Source of the DNA: ZC4RG25 sp023428365
GTDB taxonomy: Bacteria; Pseudomonadota; Alphaproteobacteria; Rhizobiales; Hyphomicrobiaceae
Assembly: GCA_050283925.1 (NCBI GenBank)
Contig: JBNOAI010000012.1
Location: 62,001 to 126,000 of the forward strand
Direction: 5' to 3'
DNA length: 64,000 nt
In this document: positions 46,044-55,414 of the stretch, in pieces
How positions within the stretch are numbered: the first letter of the stretch is position 1
Layout: each line of letters starts with the position of its first letter
Position numbers and translations under genes: made by a program
The notes under the pieces: model-generated
The model's input: only the letters and a program-made list of their open reading frames with translations
Database searches by the model: none
Told to the model about the DNA's origin: nothing

Positions 46044-49000
46044 TTACATCGCGACGGTCGGGCTTCCGTGCCAGCGACTGCCTTCAGGCATCGTCTCGCC
46101 TTTCATCAGGAGCGAGAGCGGCCCAAGGACGGCGCCCCGTTCCATGACGGTATCGTAGAGAACGACGCCCATGTTGCCGATGGTGCATCCGTCCTCGATG
46201 GTCAGCGTCGACGACTTCATGACGCGATCCTCGAACAGGTGGTTCTGCATGATCGCACCAGCGTTCAGGGCAACGTGATCCCCGATGCGAACGAGATCGA
46301 ATTCGGAGAACAACGCGGTTTCCACATAGCAATAGCGGCCGATTTTGCAGCCCATCAGCCGCAGCAAGGCCGGAGCAAATGGCGTGCCGAAGAAGTTCGT
46401 GATGAACGGCGCCATCAGGCTCTCGTAGAGGCCGTTGATCATCTCGTTCCACCAGACGTACCGGCTCCACAGCGGGACGACGACCGGCTTGAAACGTCCC
46501 ATGAGGAGCCACTTGAGGCCCACGACAGTGCCCAAACAGATGACCAGCGCGACCCACGACATGACGGGGATCGCGGTGAACGCACCCCAGATGCCGTACG
46601 TCTCGTACACCGCCATAACGACCAGCAACGTCATGATGCCGATGCCGCCGATCACGTATCCGGGCAGCAGAACCCGAAGGCCATCGATAAACGCGCGCTG
46701 GGTGTAGAGCCACAGCGACGGCTTGTAGGTGAGCTTCTGATCGAAGCAGGACACCTTCTGGCGGTTCGGCAGAAGAAACCCGGGTGAACCCAGCCAATCG
46801 CTATTATCCGGAATGGCCGTACCGGACTTCGGCGACGACGAGAGAACACCGAGCAGACAGTTGCTGCCGAGATCGACGCCGGTCGACAGGATCGCACTGT
46901 TCCCGACGAACGAGCGATCGCCGATCACATTGCGCGCGACTTCGAAGCGGCCGAGATGGGTCCGGCTTCCACCCATCATGCAGCCATCGGCGAAGAACAC
47001 GCCATCGCCCGCAACCAGCATATCCGGATTGACGCGCCAGACGGTCGACATCTCCGTGTGGCGGCCGAGCTTCGCACCCAGCAGCCGCATCCAGGTCGGC
47101 AGATAGACCGTCGTGAACACCGGCAGGCCGACGACCTGAATGATCTGCATCACCAGACCGGACAGCCAATGCTGGAGGTACGCGAAGGAATAGACCTTGA
47201 ACACGCCGGGCTGTGGATTGGGATGCACGAGGTTCTTGCAGAAGGCCGACCAGATCGCGAACACGATCATGGTCGCAGGAACGATGGCCGCGAACGCTGG
47301 CAGCGAAACCGAGAGCGGGTAATTGACCGCCAGCGTCGCCGTGGCCCACGCCGCGACAGCAACGGGGGCCAGCGTGACGAGCGCAACGACTAGGCCCAGG
47401 ACGAGCTGGACCGGCGTGAAGATCGCCATTCGCAACCAGCCGAACCGGAACGGCTCGCCCGCCGGCACGACAACGTCGCTCGCCTGCGCCGGTGAGCCGC
47501 GATAGCCGATCCCCCGCGGCACGATCGCCCCGTCTGGCAGCATCGATTGATCATCGAGCAGCGAATCCGGCTGCATCCGCGCGCCGAGCCCGAGTACCGA
47601 ATGATTGCCGACGAAGCAGCGGTCGCCAATTTCGACGGTTCCAATCAGAAGTTGGCCGTTCTCGACGCGCAACCCTGCGACCTGCGTATCCGCACCAATG
47701 CTGACGTCATCACCAATGCGGATGCAGTCCCAGGCGTAGACGAGGCTCGGGTTGAGGACGCAGCGGCGGCCGACCTTGGCGCCCATCAACCGCCACATCA
47801 CAGGTGCCAGCGGCGTTCCGTTCAACGCCGACATGCCGCTCAGATGCTGGAGACGCGAAACGATCCACCAGCGGATGTAGGTGCTGCCCCAAAGCGGGTA
47901 TCGGCCCGGCTTGTAGCGTCCAATAATCGTCCATTTCGCGACGATCGCGAGAACGACCAGGGCCAGCCAAGTGCCGAGGGCAACGCTGCCGCCCATGATT
48001 GCGAGGTCTACGATGGAGGCGCGCTTCTGCAGCACGTCGATCGTCAGCGGCAGTACATAAAGCAGCGGCAGCGACAGCAACGGCACGATCGACAGCATGT
48101 AGATGATCTGCAGCGAGACGGTCCACCAGGGGCGGCGCGGCGCGACGGGCTTATCAAGCCCCACGGCATTGCGCGCCCAGGCGTTCCCGGACGTAGCCGG
48201 CTTGATCGTATCGGCCAGCATCCCAGCATGCAACGCCAGACGTTTCACGGTGGGATGGGCATAGATGTCGCGAACCGGGATGCTGATGCTCAGTTCGGAC
48301 CGCAGCGCTGTGACGAGCTGTGCCGCCAGCAGCGAGTGGCCGCCCAGATCGGTAAAGAAATCCTGGTCAGGGCCAACTTTTTCGACCTTGAGCAACTTGG
48401 CCCAGACAGCGGCGATGCGCGCTTCCGCAGACGACATCTGGGAAACCGCAGCATCGTCGTTGTCGTTTTCCGCGACCAGCGCCCGGACGGGAGCCGGCAA
48501 ACGGCCACGATCGACCTTGCCGCTGACCAGCATCGGGAATTCGCCGAGCACATCGAGATAGGCCGGAACCATGTACGCCGGCAGCCGGTCGCGCAGAAGG
48601 GTCAGCAAGCGTGTCCGATCCGGAGCGGCGGCACCCTCGGCCTTCAGCACATAGGCTGCCAGGCTCTGAACCCCATCAGCTTCGTAAACTTTAACCGCTG
48701 CAGCCGCGATTTCCGGTTGCTCGACCAGAACCGCCTCGATCTCCGACAGCTCGATGCGGTATCCGCGCAATTTCACCTGGCTGTCGACGCGGCCAAAAAA
48801 TTCCAGCTCGTCGTCGCTATTCCAGCGGACCAGATCACCCGCCTTATAGAGACGGATTTTCGGCGCGACACCAATGTCGATGAAACGACCCTCAGCCGGC
48901 GGCGTCCATTCAATGAACGTACGTGCGGTAAGATCCGGCTGATTGAGATACCCGCGCGAAAGACCAGGGCTGCTGATATAAAGCTCGCCCTTTTCCCCGC

Positions 49001-50192
49001 GCGGAACGGGTTTCATCTCGGAATCCAGAATATAAATGTCATATCCCGGAAGGGGACGCCCAATTGTTACCGGCTTGCCCTTCTCCAGCACGCTGGCCGT
49101 TGTATTCACGGTAGCTTCGGTGGGGCCGTAAACGTTGCGCATAGTCAGGCCGGGACGGGCCCAGCGATTCACCAGATCGATATGGCACGCTTCGCCGCTG
49201 ACGACGAGCTGGCGCAATGACGGAATGCTGTGCGGAAGTGTCGATAGAAGCGTCGGCACCGTGGACAGGAACGTGATGCGCCGGTCCTTCAGAAACGCCG
49301 CGAGATCTGCGCCAAACTTTGGCGTGGTCTTATCACCGCAAACGAGGGTGGCCCCATTCGAAAAGGCCATCCACATCTCCTCGACCGACCCGTCGAACCC
49401 AAGCGCGAAGCCCTGAAAAACACGATCCGCGGCCGTTGTGTTGCACACGTCATTAAAGGCGCCGACGAAGTGCACGACGTTTCTGTGCTCTGTGACAACG
49501 CCCTTCGGACGGCCCGTCGTTCCCGATGTAAAGAGCACGTAGCAGATGTCATCCGCCTGCAGCTGCGTCTCGTTCCGCGACAGGCGCGTATCATCATAGG
49601 CATTGGCCAGCGCGCGATACCGATCGATCGTAACGACGGTGGCATCGCTGATTTGAGTCAATCGGGTTTCATAAGCCGCGTCCGTAACAATCACCGCCAG
49701 ATCGGCAGCCTCTGCGATGTAGCGCAGGCGGTCATTCGGCAGCGAAGGCTCGATCGGCACGTAAGCGCCGCCTGCCTTCAGCACGGCGAGAATGGTGATC
49801 ATCGGCCACTGCGACCGATCCAGGGATATTCCGACGAAACGGCCGCGCCCAACTCCAAGGCCGCGCAGATAGCGCGCCATCTTATTGGCCTCGTCCTCGA
49901 CCTCGCCGTAGCTCATGACGCGTTCGGCGCATTCAAGCGCAATCGCACTCGGCGTCATATCGGCCTGACGCTCGAAAATCTCATGCAGAAGTGTCACCGG
50001 CCTTGGCTCGATCCAAGACCGGCTGAGCCGTTTCAATTCATCAAGGCGATACCGCAGGGAATCTGACGGAGCCCGCTGAAGTGAGTCCCGACGTGCCTCG
50101 AATTCGGTGACCTCGGCGCCCGAAATCGGCTTCGCGTCCGCAATAGCCGAAGCCGCGGAACGCATCTTTTCATCCGAGAAAATGGAACTCAT
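46044..50192 (-). CDS. Pls-type single-module NRPS with membrane-embedded C-terminal repeats
   Basis: A 1382-residue synthetase. Residues 65-570 form an adenylation domain (LFTSGTTGRPKG at 220-231, YGPTEAT, YKAGDL, GRVDSQVKLRGYRIE, Lys559). A carrier domain follows, with phosphopantetheine Ser620 in LGGHS. The remainder has three repeats of membrane helices followed by a hexapeptide-type acyltransferase-like domain (GAKVGR near 805, GAKLGR near 1040, GCKIGR near 1282). This is the A-T-TM-(C-like)x3 layout of epsilon-poly-lysine synthetase (TIGR02353 C-terminal family). Aligned by eye to GrsA, the specificity residues read D-G-E-S-V-S-V-V-N-K, close to lysine codes such as DAESIGSVCK. A PPTase gene and a lysine aminomutase gene are adjacent. 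Product: inferred lysine or beta-lysine polymer or conjugate. Confidence 0.9.
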   Translation of the reverse strand: MSSIFSDEKMRSAASAIADAKPISGAEVTEFEARRDSLQRAPSDSLRYRLDELKRLSRSWIEPRPVTLLHEIFERQADMTPSAIALECAERVMSYGEVEDEANKMARYLRGLGVGRGRFVGISLDRSQWPMITILAVLKAGGAYVPIEPSLPNDRLRYIAEAADLAVIVTDAAYETRLTQISDATVVTIDRYRALANAYDDTRLSRNETQLQADDICYVLFTSGTTGRPKGVVTEHRNVVHFVGAFNDVCNTTAADRVFQGFALGFDGSVEEMWMAFSNGATLVCGDKTTPKFGADLAAFLKDRRITFLSTVPTLLSTLPHSIPSLRQLVVSGEACHIDLVNRWARPGLTMRNVYGPTEATVNTTASVLEKGKPVTIGRPLPGYDIYILDSEMKPVPRGEKGELYISSPGLSRGYLNQPDLTARTFIEWTPPAEGRFIDIGVAPKIRLYKAGDLVRWNSDDELEFFGRVDSQVKLRGYRIELSEIEAVLVEQPEIAAAAVKVYEADGVQSLAAYVLKAEGAAAPDRTRLLTLLRDRLPAYMVPAYLDVLGEFPMLVSGKVDRGRLPAPVRALVAENDNDDAAVSQMSSAEARIAAVWAKLLKVEKVGPDQDFFTDLGGHSLLAAQLVTALRSELSISIPVRDIYAHPTVKRLALHAGMLADTIKPATSGNAWARNAVGLDKPVAPRRPWWTVSLQIIYMLSIVPLLSLPLLYVLPLTIDVLQKRASIVDLAIMGGSVALGTWLALVVLAIVAKWTIIGRYKPGRYPLWGSTYIRWWIVSRLQHLSGMSALNGTPLAPVMWRLMGAKVGRRCVLNPSLVYAWDCIRIGDDVSIGADTQVAGLRVENGQLLIGTVEIGDRCFVGNHSVLGLGARMQPDSLLDDQSMLPDGAIVPRGIGYRGSPAQASDVVVPAGEPFRFGWLRMAIFTPVQLVLGLVVALVTLAPVAVAAWATATLAVNYPLSVSLPAFAAIVPATMIVFAIWSAFCKNLVHPNPQPGVFKVYSFAYLQHWLSGLVMQIIQVVGLPVFTTVYLPTWMRLLGAKLGRHTEMSTVWRVNPDMLVAGDGVFFADGCMMGGSRTHLGRFEVARNVIGDRSFVGNSAILSTGVDLGSNCLLGVLSSSPKSGTAIPDNSDWLGSPGFLLPNRQKVSCFDQKLTYKPSLWLYTQRAFIDGLRVLLPGYVIGGIGIMTLLVVMAVYETYGIWGAFTAIPVMSWVALVICLGTVVGLKWLLMGRFKPVVVPLWSRYVWWNEMINGLYESLMAPFITNFFGTPFAPALLRLMGCKIGRYCYVETALFSEFDLVRIGDHVALNAGAIMQNHLFEDRVMKSSTLTIEDGCTIGNMGVVLYDTVMERGAVLGPLSLLMKGETMPEGSRWHGSPTVAM

Positions 50193-50397
50193 GCCACTGC
50201 CACACTGTCAGAGCCACCGTTAACGCACACAGGGGTACGCAAACTTCGTGCCGGTCAGCGTGGGTCGAATTGGGAGCCCTTAAAGATCCTAATCAGTTTC
50301 TTAACCATCATCCTGCAACGACGCCGCACTTTGGCCAACTCGGCCTACGACTTGCGAGGTAGTGGGCAACTGTTCGTATTTGGTACGGAGTTGCCTC

Positions 50398-51708
50398 ATG
50401 TCTTTCATCGATACTCTGGGATTTGAGAAGTCGTCGGGTTTGTACGCCTCCAAATCCCGCGCCGAATTTCTCGACCACAATTGGCAGGACAAAAACTCGG
50501 TTACCCGCATTGAACAGCTTGAGGCCATTGTCGGCGATGCCGCCTCCCCCAGCGTCATGAAGGAAATCCGCGAGGGTTTGAGCAAGGTTGGCATGTCGAT
50601 CCGCCTGAACCCCTACATGCTCGATCTGATCGATTGGCGGAATGCCGATACCGACCCGATCCGCCGGCAATTCCTGCCGATGCTTTCGGAGCTCGAGGAA
50701 GATCATCCGTGCATGTCGGTGGACTCCCTGGATGAGCGGAGCACATCCCCCGCGCCCAACCTGGTGCACCGTTACCCCGACAAAGTGCTGTTCCTGGTCA
50801 CGTCCGTTTGCCCGGTCTACTGCCAGTTCTGCACGCGGAGCTATGCGGTTGGCCAGGCGACGCCGTCCCTTCAGAAGGACAACGTCACCAGCGCGAGCGG
50901 CTGGACGGCTGCCCTTGACTACATCCGTGCCAATCCGGCCATCGAAGATGTCGTTGTTTCAGGTGGAGACATCGCACGCCTGAAGCCCGCGAATTTGAAA
51001 ATGCTTGGAAATGCCCTTCTGGACATTCCTCATATTCGCCGCATCCGCTTTGCCACAAAATCGCTCTCTGTCCAGCCGATGAAGTTCATCTCGGACGATC
51101 CGTGGTTTTCCGCGATCGTCGAAGTGGCACAGCGCGGCCGGTCGATGTTCAAAAGCGTATTCGTTCACACGCACTTCAATCACCCGCGCGAGGTTACGCC
51201 GCTGGTGGAAGATGCCATGCGCCGCCTCTTCTCCGAGGGCGTTTATGTCCGCAATCAAGCCGTTCTGCTGCGGGGCGTCAACAACGACACGCGGACTTTG
51301 ATCGATCTCACGAAAAAGCTCGGTCGCGTGAACATCCAGCCCTACTACGTTTATTCTTGCGACATGGTCATGGGCACCGAGCATTTCCGCGTCCCCGTCC
51401 ACGAGATGCAAACGCTGGAGCGCGAAGTCCGCGGTGCCACGGCTGGCTTCAACACGCCGCTGTTCATCGTCGATGCGCCAGGTGGCGGCGGAAAGCGCGA
51501 CGTCCACAGCTATGAGTACAACAACGACAAATACGGCGTCACTGGCTATCGTTCGCCGTCGGTTGATCCGCACAGAATGTTCTTCTACTTCGATCCACTA
51601 CGTTCACTCGATGCCGGTGCCCGCGCGGAATGGCGCAGTCCGGGCGGCCGCCAGTCCATCCTATCGCGCCTGCCGTCGATGCTGCCACTGAGAGAAGCCG
51701 CCGAATAA
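50398..51708 (+). CDS. Lysine 2,3-aminomutase family radical SAM enzyme
   Basis: A 436-residue radical SAM enzyme. Cys138, Cys142 and Cys145 (CPVYCQFC) bind the [4Fe-4S] cluster, followed by Arg147, the counterpart of the substrate-carboxylate arginine. PLP lysine is Lys366 in DAPGGGGK. Asp322 (SCD) and Asp359 (VDAPGG) match in spacing Asp293 and Asp330, the residues that hold the lysine side chain in clostridial lysine 2,3-aminomutase; the spacings 37 and 7 are identical. It lacks the C-terminal zinc cysteines of that enzyme. Predicted reaction: L-lysine to L-beta-lysine. ATG 50398 has GGAG seven bases upstream. It diverges from the Pls-like gene across about 200 bases. Confidence 0.88.
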   Translation: MSFIDTLGFEKSSGLYASKSRAEFLDHNWQDKNSVTRIEQLEAIVGDAASPSVMKEIREGLSKVGMSIRLNPYMLDLIDWRNADTDPIRRQFLPMLSELEEDHPCMSVDSLDERSTSPAPNLVHRYPDKVLFLVTSVCPVYCQFCTRSYAVGQATPSLQKDNVTSASGWTAALDYIRANPAIEDVVVSGGDIARLKPANLKMLGNALLDIPHIRRIRFATKSLSVQPMKFISDDPWFSAIVEVAQRGRSMFKSVFVHTHFNHPREVTPLVEDAMRRLFSEGVYVRNQAVLLRGVNNDTRTLIDLTKKLGRVNIQPYYVYSCDMVMGTEHFRVPVHEMQTLEREVRGATAGFNTPLFIVDAPGGGGKRDVHSYEYNNDKYGVTGYRSPSVDPHRMFFYFDPLRSLDAGARAEWRSPGGRQSILSRLPSMLPLREAAE

Positions 51709-51754
51709 CCCTCAACCCCAGGCCCGCGCCAACGGTCTGGCGCGGGAACCAGAC

Positions 51755-52474
51755 ATGACGCCGATCCGTATCTACGGAGCGGACCTCCGCCAGATACCGG
51801 CAGCGGCCTGCTCCGAACTTCTCGACGAAAGTGAAACCCGGCGAGCCGCCGCCATTAAATCTCCATCTGCGAAAATGGAGTTCGTAAAAACACGGGCTCT
51901 ACTGCGCCTCATCCTTGCCGCCAATTCACCCGGGGCGCGGCCTCAGGACTTCACTTTCGAGACCGAGGCGAACGGCAAGCCGTATCTGACAGACGATACG
52001 GGACTTCATTTCAACGTTTCGCATAGCCGGGACATGGCGCTTATCGCAGTGGCGCCGCTCCCAATTGGGATAGATATCGAGTTCCAGAACGAGACCGTCG
52101 ATTATCTGGATGTCTCAGAGACCGTTTTCAGCGCTTCCGAACGGGACATTGTGCGCAACAACGAGGGTAACGCGCGCCGCGATGCGTTCTTCACGTTGTG
52201 GGCACGCAAAGAGGCTTATCTCAAAGCTACCGGCATTGGTTTTTCCGCGAAGCTCGACCTGATCTCAACGATTCAGCCGAATGGCATTATCGAGGATCTG
52301 AGCCAGGCTTCGCAAACGACAACCTGGCACGTTATCGATCTGCCCGTTTCAAACGGTTATAAGGCGGCGCTCGTCACCAATACGAATGAGGCTGATGTTT
52401 CAATCCAGAGCATTTCCGGAGTCGAGTTCGGTTTGCTGAGATCCCAGCACACCGACTGGCGGCGAGCTTCTTAA
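51755..52474 (+). CDS. 4'-phosphopantetheinyl transferase, Sfp type
   Basis: A 239-residue PPTase with the family motifs NGKPYL, FNVSHSRDMALIAVA, GIDIEFQ (Mg2+ ligands Asp and Glu) and WARKEAYLKATGIG. It transfers phosphopantetheine from CoA to carrier serines; the obvious client is Ser620 of the Pls-like synthetase next door. It follows the aminomutase gene by 46 bases on the same strand. Its stop overlaps the convergent hydrolase gene by four bases. Confidence 0.92.
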   Translation: MTPIRIYGADLRQIPAAACSELLDESETRRAAAIKSPSAKMEFVKTRALLRLILAANSPGARPQDFTFETEANGKPYLTDDTGLHFNVSHSRDMALIAVAPLPIGIDIEFQNETVDYLDVSETVFSASERDIVRNNEGNARRDAFFTLWARKEAYLKATGIGFSAKLDLISTIQPNGIIEDLSQASQTTTWHVIDLPVSNGYKAALVTNTNEADVSIQSISGVEFGLLRSQHTDWRRAS

Positions 52475-53490
52475 AACCCATACTTCCGCAGAAATGCGAT
52501 GATGTCCTGTGTTGCGGTTTTCTTGAGCTTTCGCGTCCCGCCACAACACGTCGCGCCCAACGTCATGCAGTTTTTCTTCGCCCAGGTCCGCCACTCATCC
52601 TCGGGCAGAAGCTCCCCGGTGTCAGCCGAAACCATGCTGCCGTCGTCTTCAATCCAGACCCGGCATTTCGCATAGTTTTCGACCTCCGGCTGGAAATCAG
52701 AAAACCAACCGAGTTCCTCCCATGCGTGATGCGCGCCCTCGTAGACCTTAACGTCCACACGTTGATTGCCTGCCGCACGGATTCGATCAGCTTCGGTCAT
52801 GCAGGGTTTTGCCGGCGTTTGATCGTCCAGCTCCGCGAGCATAAAGAAAATCGGCGCACCGGTGGTCCTGGCATTTCGCGTCACCCATGTGCAGTCCGGC
52901 GAGATCGCGACGTGGGCAGCAAACGACATATGTTCCATGCCCATCCACCGCTTGCGAATTCTCAGCGCCGTATCCATGGCAACTGTGCCGCCTTTGGAAA
53001 CACCCATAATGGCGATGCGATCCGGTTTGAAGCGCTTGTCCGCCCTTAACATCTCCAGGGCTGCAATCGCATCGTTCTCTACATCCCACTGCTCGAGAAG
53101 GCTTTGATCGTAAAGCGAGTCCGTCAGCCCGCGCGATGAAAAGCTGTCGATCACGAGCGCAGCCATCCCGGCGTTGATGAACTGTTTCGCGTAATAGACT
53201 TCCCGCACCTCTTCCACGCCGCTGCTCGACGGCGCGATGACAACGACCGGAATCGGAAACGTCACATTCTTCGGAATATAGAGCGTCGCCTCGACATCGA
53301 CCGGTTCATCGTTCGTGGTGCCTGCCACAACATTGGTGCCAAATGTCACGTCCTCCGTCGTGAACGGCTCCTGATTCTCCCCCGAAAGCATCGCGTAAGC
53401 GACGAGCAACACGACAATCGCGCCAAGCGCGATCCACGTATAGCGACCTGTCGATCGCAGGAGCTGCATGATTTTGTGGAGCTGGCTCAT
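52471..53490 (-). CDS. Membrane-anchored dienelactone-hydrolase-like alpha/beta hydrolase
   Basis: About 339 residues. A membrane helix near the N terminus (YTWIALGAIVVLLVAYAML) is followed by an exported-looking alpha/beta hydrolase domain: IVPVVVIAPSSSGVEEV-like first strand, nucleophile Ser in MGVSKGGT, acid in LAELDDQTP and His in EGAHHAWEE. ATG 53490 is used; TTG 53508 would overlap the C45 gene and give six more residues. The C-terminal tail has cysteines (KKNCMTLGATCCGG). It may act on an ester or amide in the periplasm, possibly on the product of the Pls-like synthetase. Confidence 0.8.
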   Translation of the reverse strand: MSQLHKIMQLLRSTGRYTWIALGAIVVLLVAYAMLSGENQEPFTTEDVTFGTNVVAGTTNDEPVDVEATLYIPKNVTFPIPVVVIAPSSSGVEEVREVYYAKQFINAGMAALVIDSFSSRGLTDSLYDQSLLEQWDVENDAIAALEMLRADKRFKPDRIAIMGVSKGGTVAMDTALRIRKRWMGMEHMSFAAHVAISPDCTWVTRNARTTGAPIFFMLAELDDQTPAKPCMTEADRIRAAGNQRVDVKVYEGAHHAWEELGWFSDFQPEVENYAKCRVWIEDDGSMVSADTGELLPEDEWRTWAKKNCMTLGATCCGGTRKLKKTATQDIIAFLRKYGF

Positions 53491-53500
53491 GAGAAACGGC

Positions 53501-54517
53501 TCAAGCAACGAGGTCCGCGGCGTCGCAGTAAAAGTCTATCGGATAGTCAATCCAGCCTTTTGCCTTCTCCCGCTGCAGCCAGAAGCTGGCCACGCGCTGG
53601 TCAAGATCCACGACGGCACGCGCGATGGTATTCCGATTGAAAACGCTTGAATTTTTTCCTCTGGTCTCATCGCTCAATATGCCGATTGCATCCGCCGTCG
53701 TCATGACGGGGCGAACCCGATCACACGCAGTCTCATATCGGCGAAATGTGCTCCTTCCGTCGTGATCTCCCGCGAATTCGGCCAGATCGGCGTGCAAAAT
53801 ATGGTTGGTGTGAACCGACGGATTTCTCGGGCGAGATACGCGATGCTGCCTGGCCGTGCACTCTACCATTGTCACTCGCCCATCGCGGTCGACGAGGTTG
53901 TGCGCAAAGCCGGATGACCGCGGCACACTAAGGATCGCGTCCAGCTCTGTGTCGAGACTCCGGATTTCGGCCATGCGGCGCGCCAGCACAATCTTCGGAA
54001 CGCCGATCCGGTGATCGATATGGCTGATGCTATTGATCGCCTGCACATACCCATTCGAGCAGACACTCAACGCGGTGCCTCCAAGCGGGCACCCATAATA
54101 GTACAGTTCCAGCGTCGTTACGCCTGCACAGCGCTTCTTGAGAATGCAGATATCGTCGGTCGCGTCCGGGTCCCAATCTTCATTATGGGCGATCAGCCTG
54201 CCGGCATTCGTGATGATCGTCGTGCATTTTTCCGCAACGTCCTCATCGAGTTCATCCTGGATACTCATCGTCCAGAGATCGAGCAACGGAACCCCTGCTG
54301 CATCGGCATAAGCCTGAAGCTCTTTTACATACTCTGGAAAATACTTGGTCGTTTGCGCGAGCAACGGCTCCGCGCTGTGGCGCTGGCCGGACCAGACGTC
54401 GTCCTCGCGGCAGTCGGCGAGATAATCGTTAACGATTGGGCCAAACAGACGACCGAGCGCGCGCCCGCACGCAGCCGGGTTTTCGCCGTCGATCTCGTGA
54501 TAATTCCGGTGACGCAT
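53501..54517 (-). CDS. C45-family Ntn-hydrolase (acyl-CoA:6-aminopenicillanate acyltransferase-like)
   Basis: A 338-residue protein of the peptidase C45/AAT group. Cys98 (KCTTIITNAGRLIAHNEDWD) is the likely self-processing nucleophile, followed by the Ntn-type NEDWD segment, GGTALSVCSNGYVQAINS and a C-terminal FNRNTIARAVVDL region. Such enzymes cleave or form amide bonds of small acylated amines. It has no signal peptide. Its stop lies eleven bases before the ATG of the downstream hydrolase, so the two are one unit, running toward the PPTase. Confidence 0.85.
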   Translation of the reverse strand: MRHRNYHEIDGENPAACGRALGRLFGPIVNDYLADCREDDVWSGQRHSAEPLLAQTTKYFPEYVKELQAYADAAGVPLLDLWTMSIQDELDEDVAEKCTTIITNAGRLIAHNEDWDPDATDDICILKKRCAGVTTLELYYYGCPLGGTALSVCSNGYVQAINSISHIDHRIGVPKIVLARRMAEIRSLDTELDAILSVPRSSGFAHNLVDRDGRVTMVECTARQHRVSRPRNPSVHTNHILHADLAEFAGDHDGRSTFRRYETACDRVRPVMTTADAIGILSDETRGKNSSVFNRNTIARAVVDLDQRVASFWLQREKAKGWIDYPIDFYCDAADLVA

Positions 54518-54788
54518 GAGTTCGGCGATCCGTCCGTTCTGAGCCCCTGTGCCAGCCCATATATGGGAGGAAATTGGGAATGCGGGGATAATAGAAGCAA
54601 AACAAATACCAAACTTAACCTCTCATCATTCACCTCGTGGTGAACACTCCGTTACCTCCCGCCGAAGCATTCAGGTTTTGTTAACGGAGATACCTCGAAA
54701 CGGTGATTGATCCGCACTCTGGCATTCTACTTGCTCCATGCCCCTCGACGGACCCGCAGTTGGTTGAACTTGCCTCGAGAGGATCAAA

Positions 54789-55376
54789 ATGTCAGAGCCG
54801 TTAACTCATTCGGCGCCCCGAATTGGGACGCGTTCGTTTCAATCCGTGAGCCGCTACGCCAGATCACTCGCGATCCTCGGCGTCACCGGCGTCGCATTGG
54901 CCTGCGCGCCAGTGTATGCCAACGAAGTCTCCCCTACGCCCGCGCCGGCAGCGACCGCCGATGCGCAAACTTGCTCGGGCACCGTTTGGTGGAGCGAACT
55001 GCTTGCTCCCGAGACCGAGAAGCTGACCGACTTCTATGCAAAAGTCATGGACTGGAAGGTCAAGCTCGTCGACGCTGAAGATCAATCGGAAAAGCCCAGC
55101 TCGCCTGAGAATAGCTACTCGGTGTTCATGAACGGCGACGATGAAATTGCCGGCCTCATGAAAGCCAATCATCCGGCTGCGGCACATTCGGGATTGGGCT
55201 GGTTCACGTACATGCAGGTGGCTGACGTCGACGCGACGGCCAAGAAGGTTGTCGAAAACGGCGGCTCGATCCTGCGTGAACCGATCGAAACCGACAATGG
55301 CGACTATATCGCCGTCGTTCGAGACCCCATGGGCAACGTGTTCGGTATCGTAACACCAGCCGACAAGGATTGCTGA
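54789..55376 (+). CDS. Exported VOC (glyoxalase-fold) protein
   Basis: A 195-residue protein. A basic leader and a hydrophobic signal segment (SLAILGVTGVALACAPVYA) precede a Pro/Ala linker and a VOC domain (SGTVWWSELLAPETEKLTDFYAKVMDWKV to VVRDPMGNVFGIVTP). GAGAGG lies six bases before ATG 54789. VOC domains in the periplasm are uncommon; the ligand is unknown. It is followed by a small basic protein gene with a strong ribosome site. Confidence 0.85.
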   Translation: MSEPLTHSAPRIGTRSFQSVSRYARSLAILGVTGVALACAPVYANEVSPTPAPAATADAQTCSGTVWWSELLAPETEKLTDFYAKVMDWKVKLVDAEDQSEKPSSPENSYSVFMNGDDEIAGLMKANHPAAAHSGLGWFTYMQVADVDATAKKVVENGGSILREPIETDNGDYIAVVRDPMGNVFGIVTPADKDC

Positions 55377-55414
55377 TCGTTATCGCCGCTGCGAGCGAAC
55401 GATCAGGAGGAAAC

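Noticed and set aside
47547..49220. A 557-codon open frame on the plus strand inside the Pls-like gene
   Set aside because: It is antisense to well-conserved adenylation motifs and has the Arg/Asp/Gln-rich composition of a GC-driven shadow frame.
50398..51708. Identification of the aminomutase as EpmB (EF-P lysylation)
   Set aside because: No epmA or efp is nearby, and it retains the lysine-binding aspartates in a biosynthetic context. A phylogeny would be needed to exclude EpmB fully.
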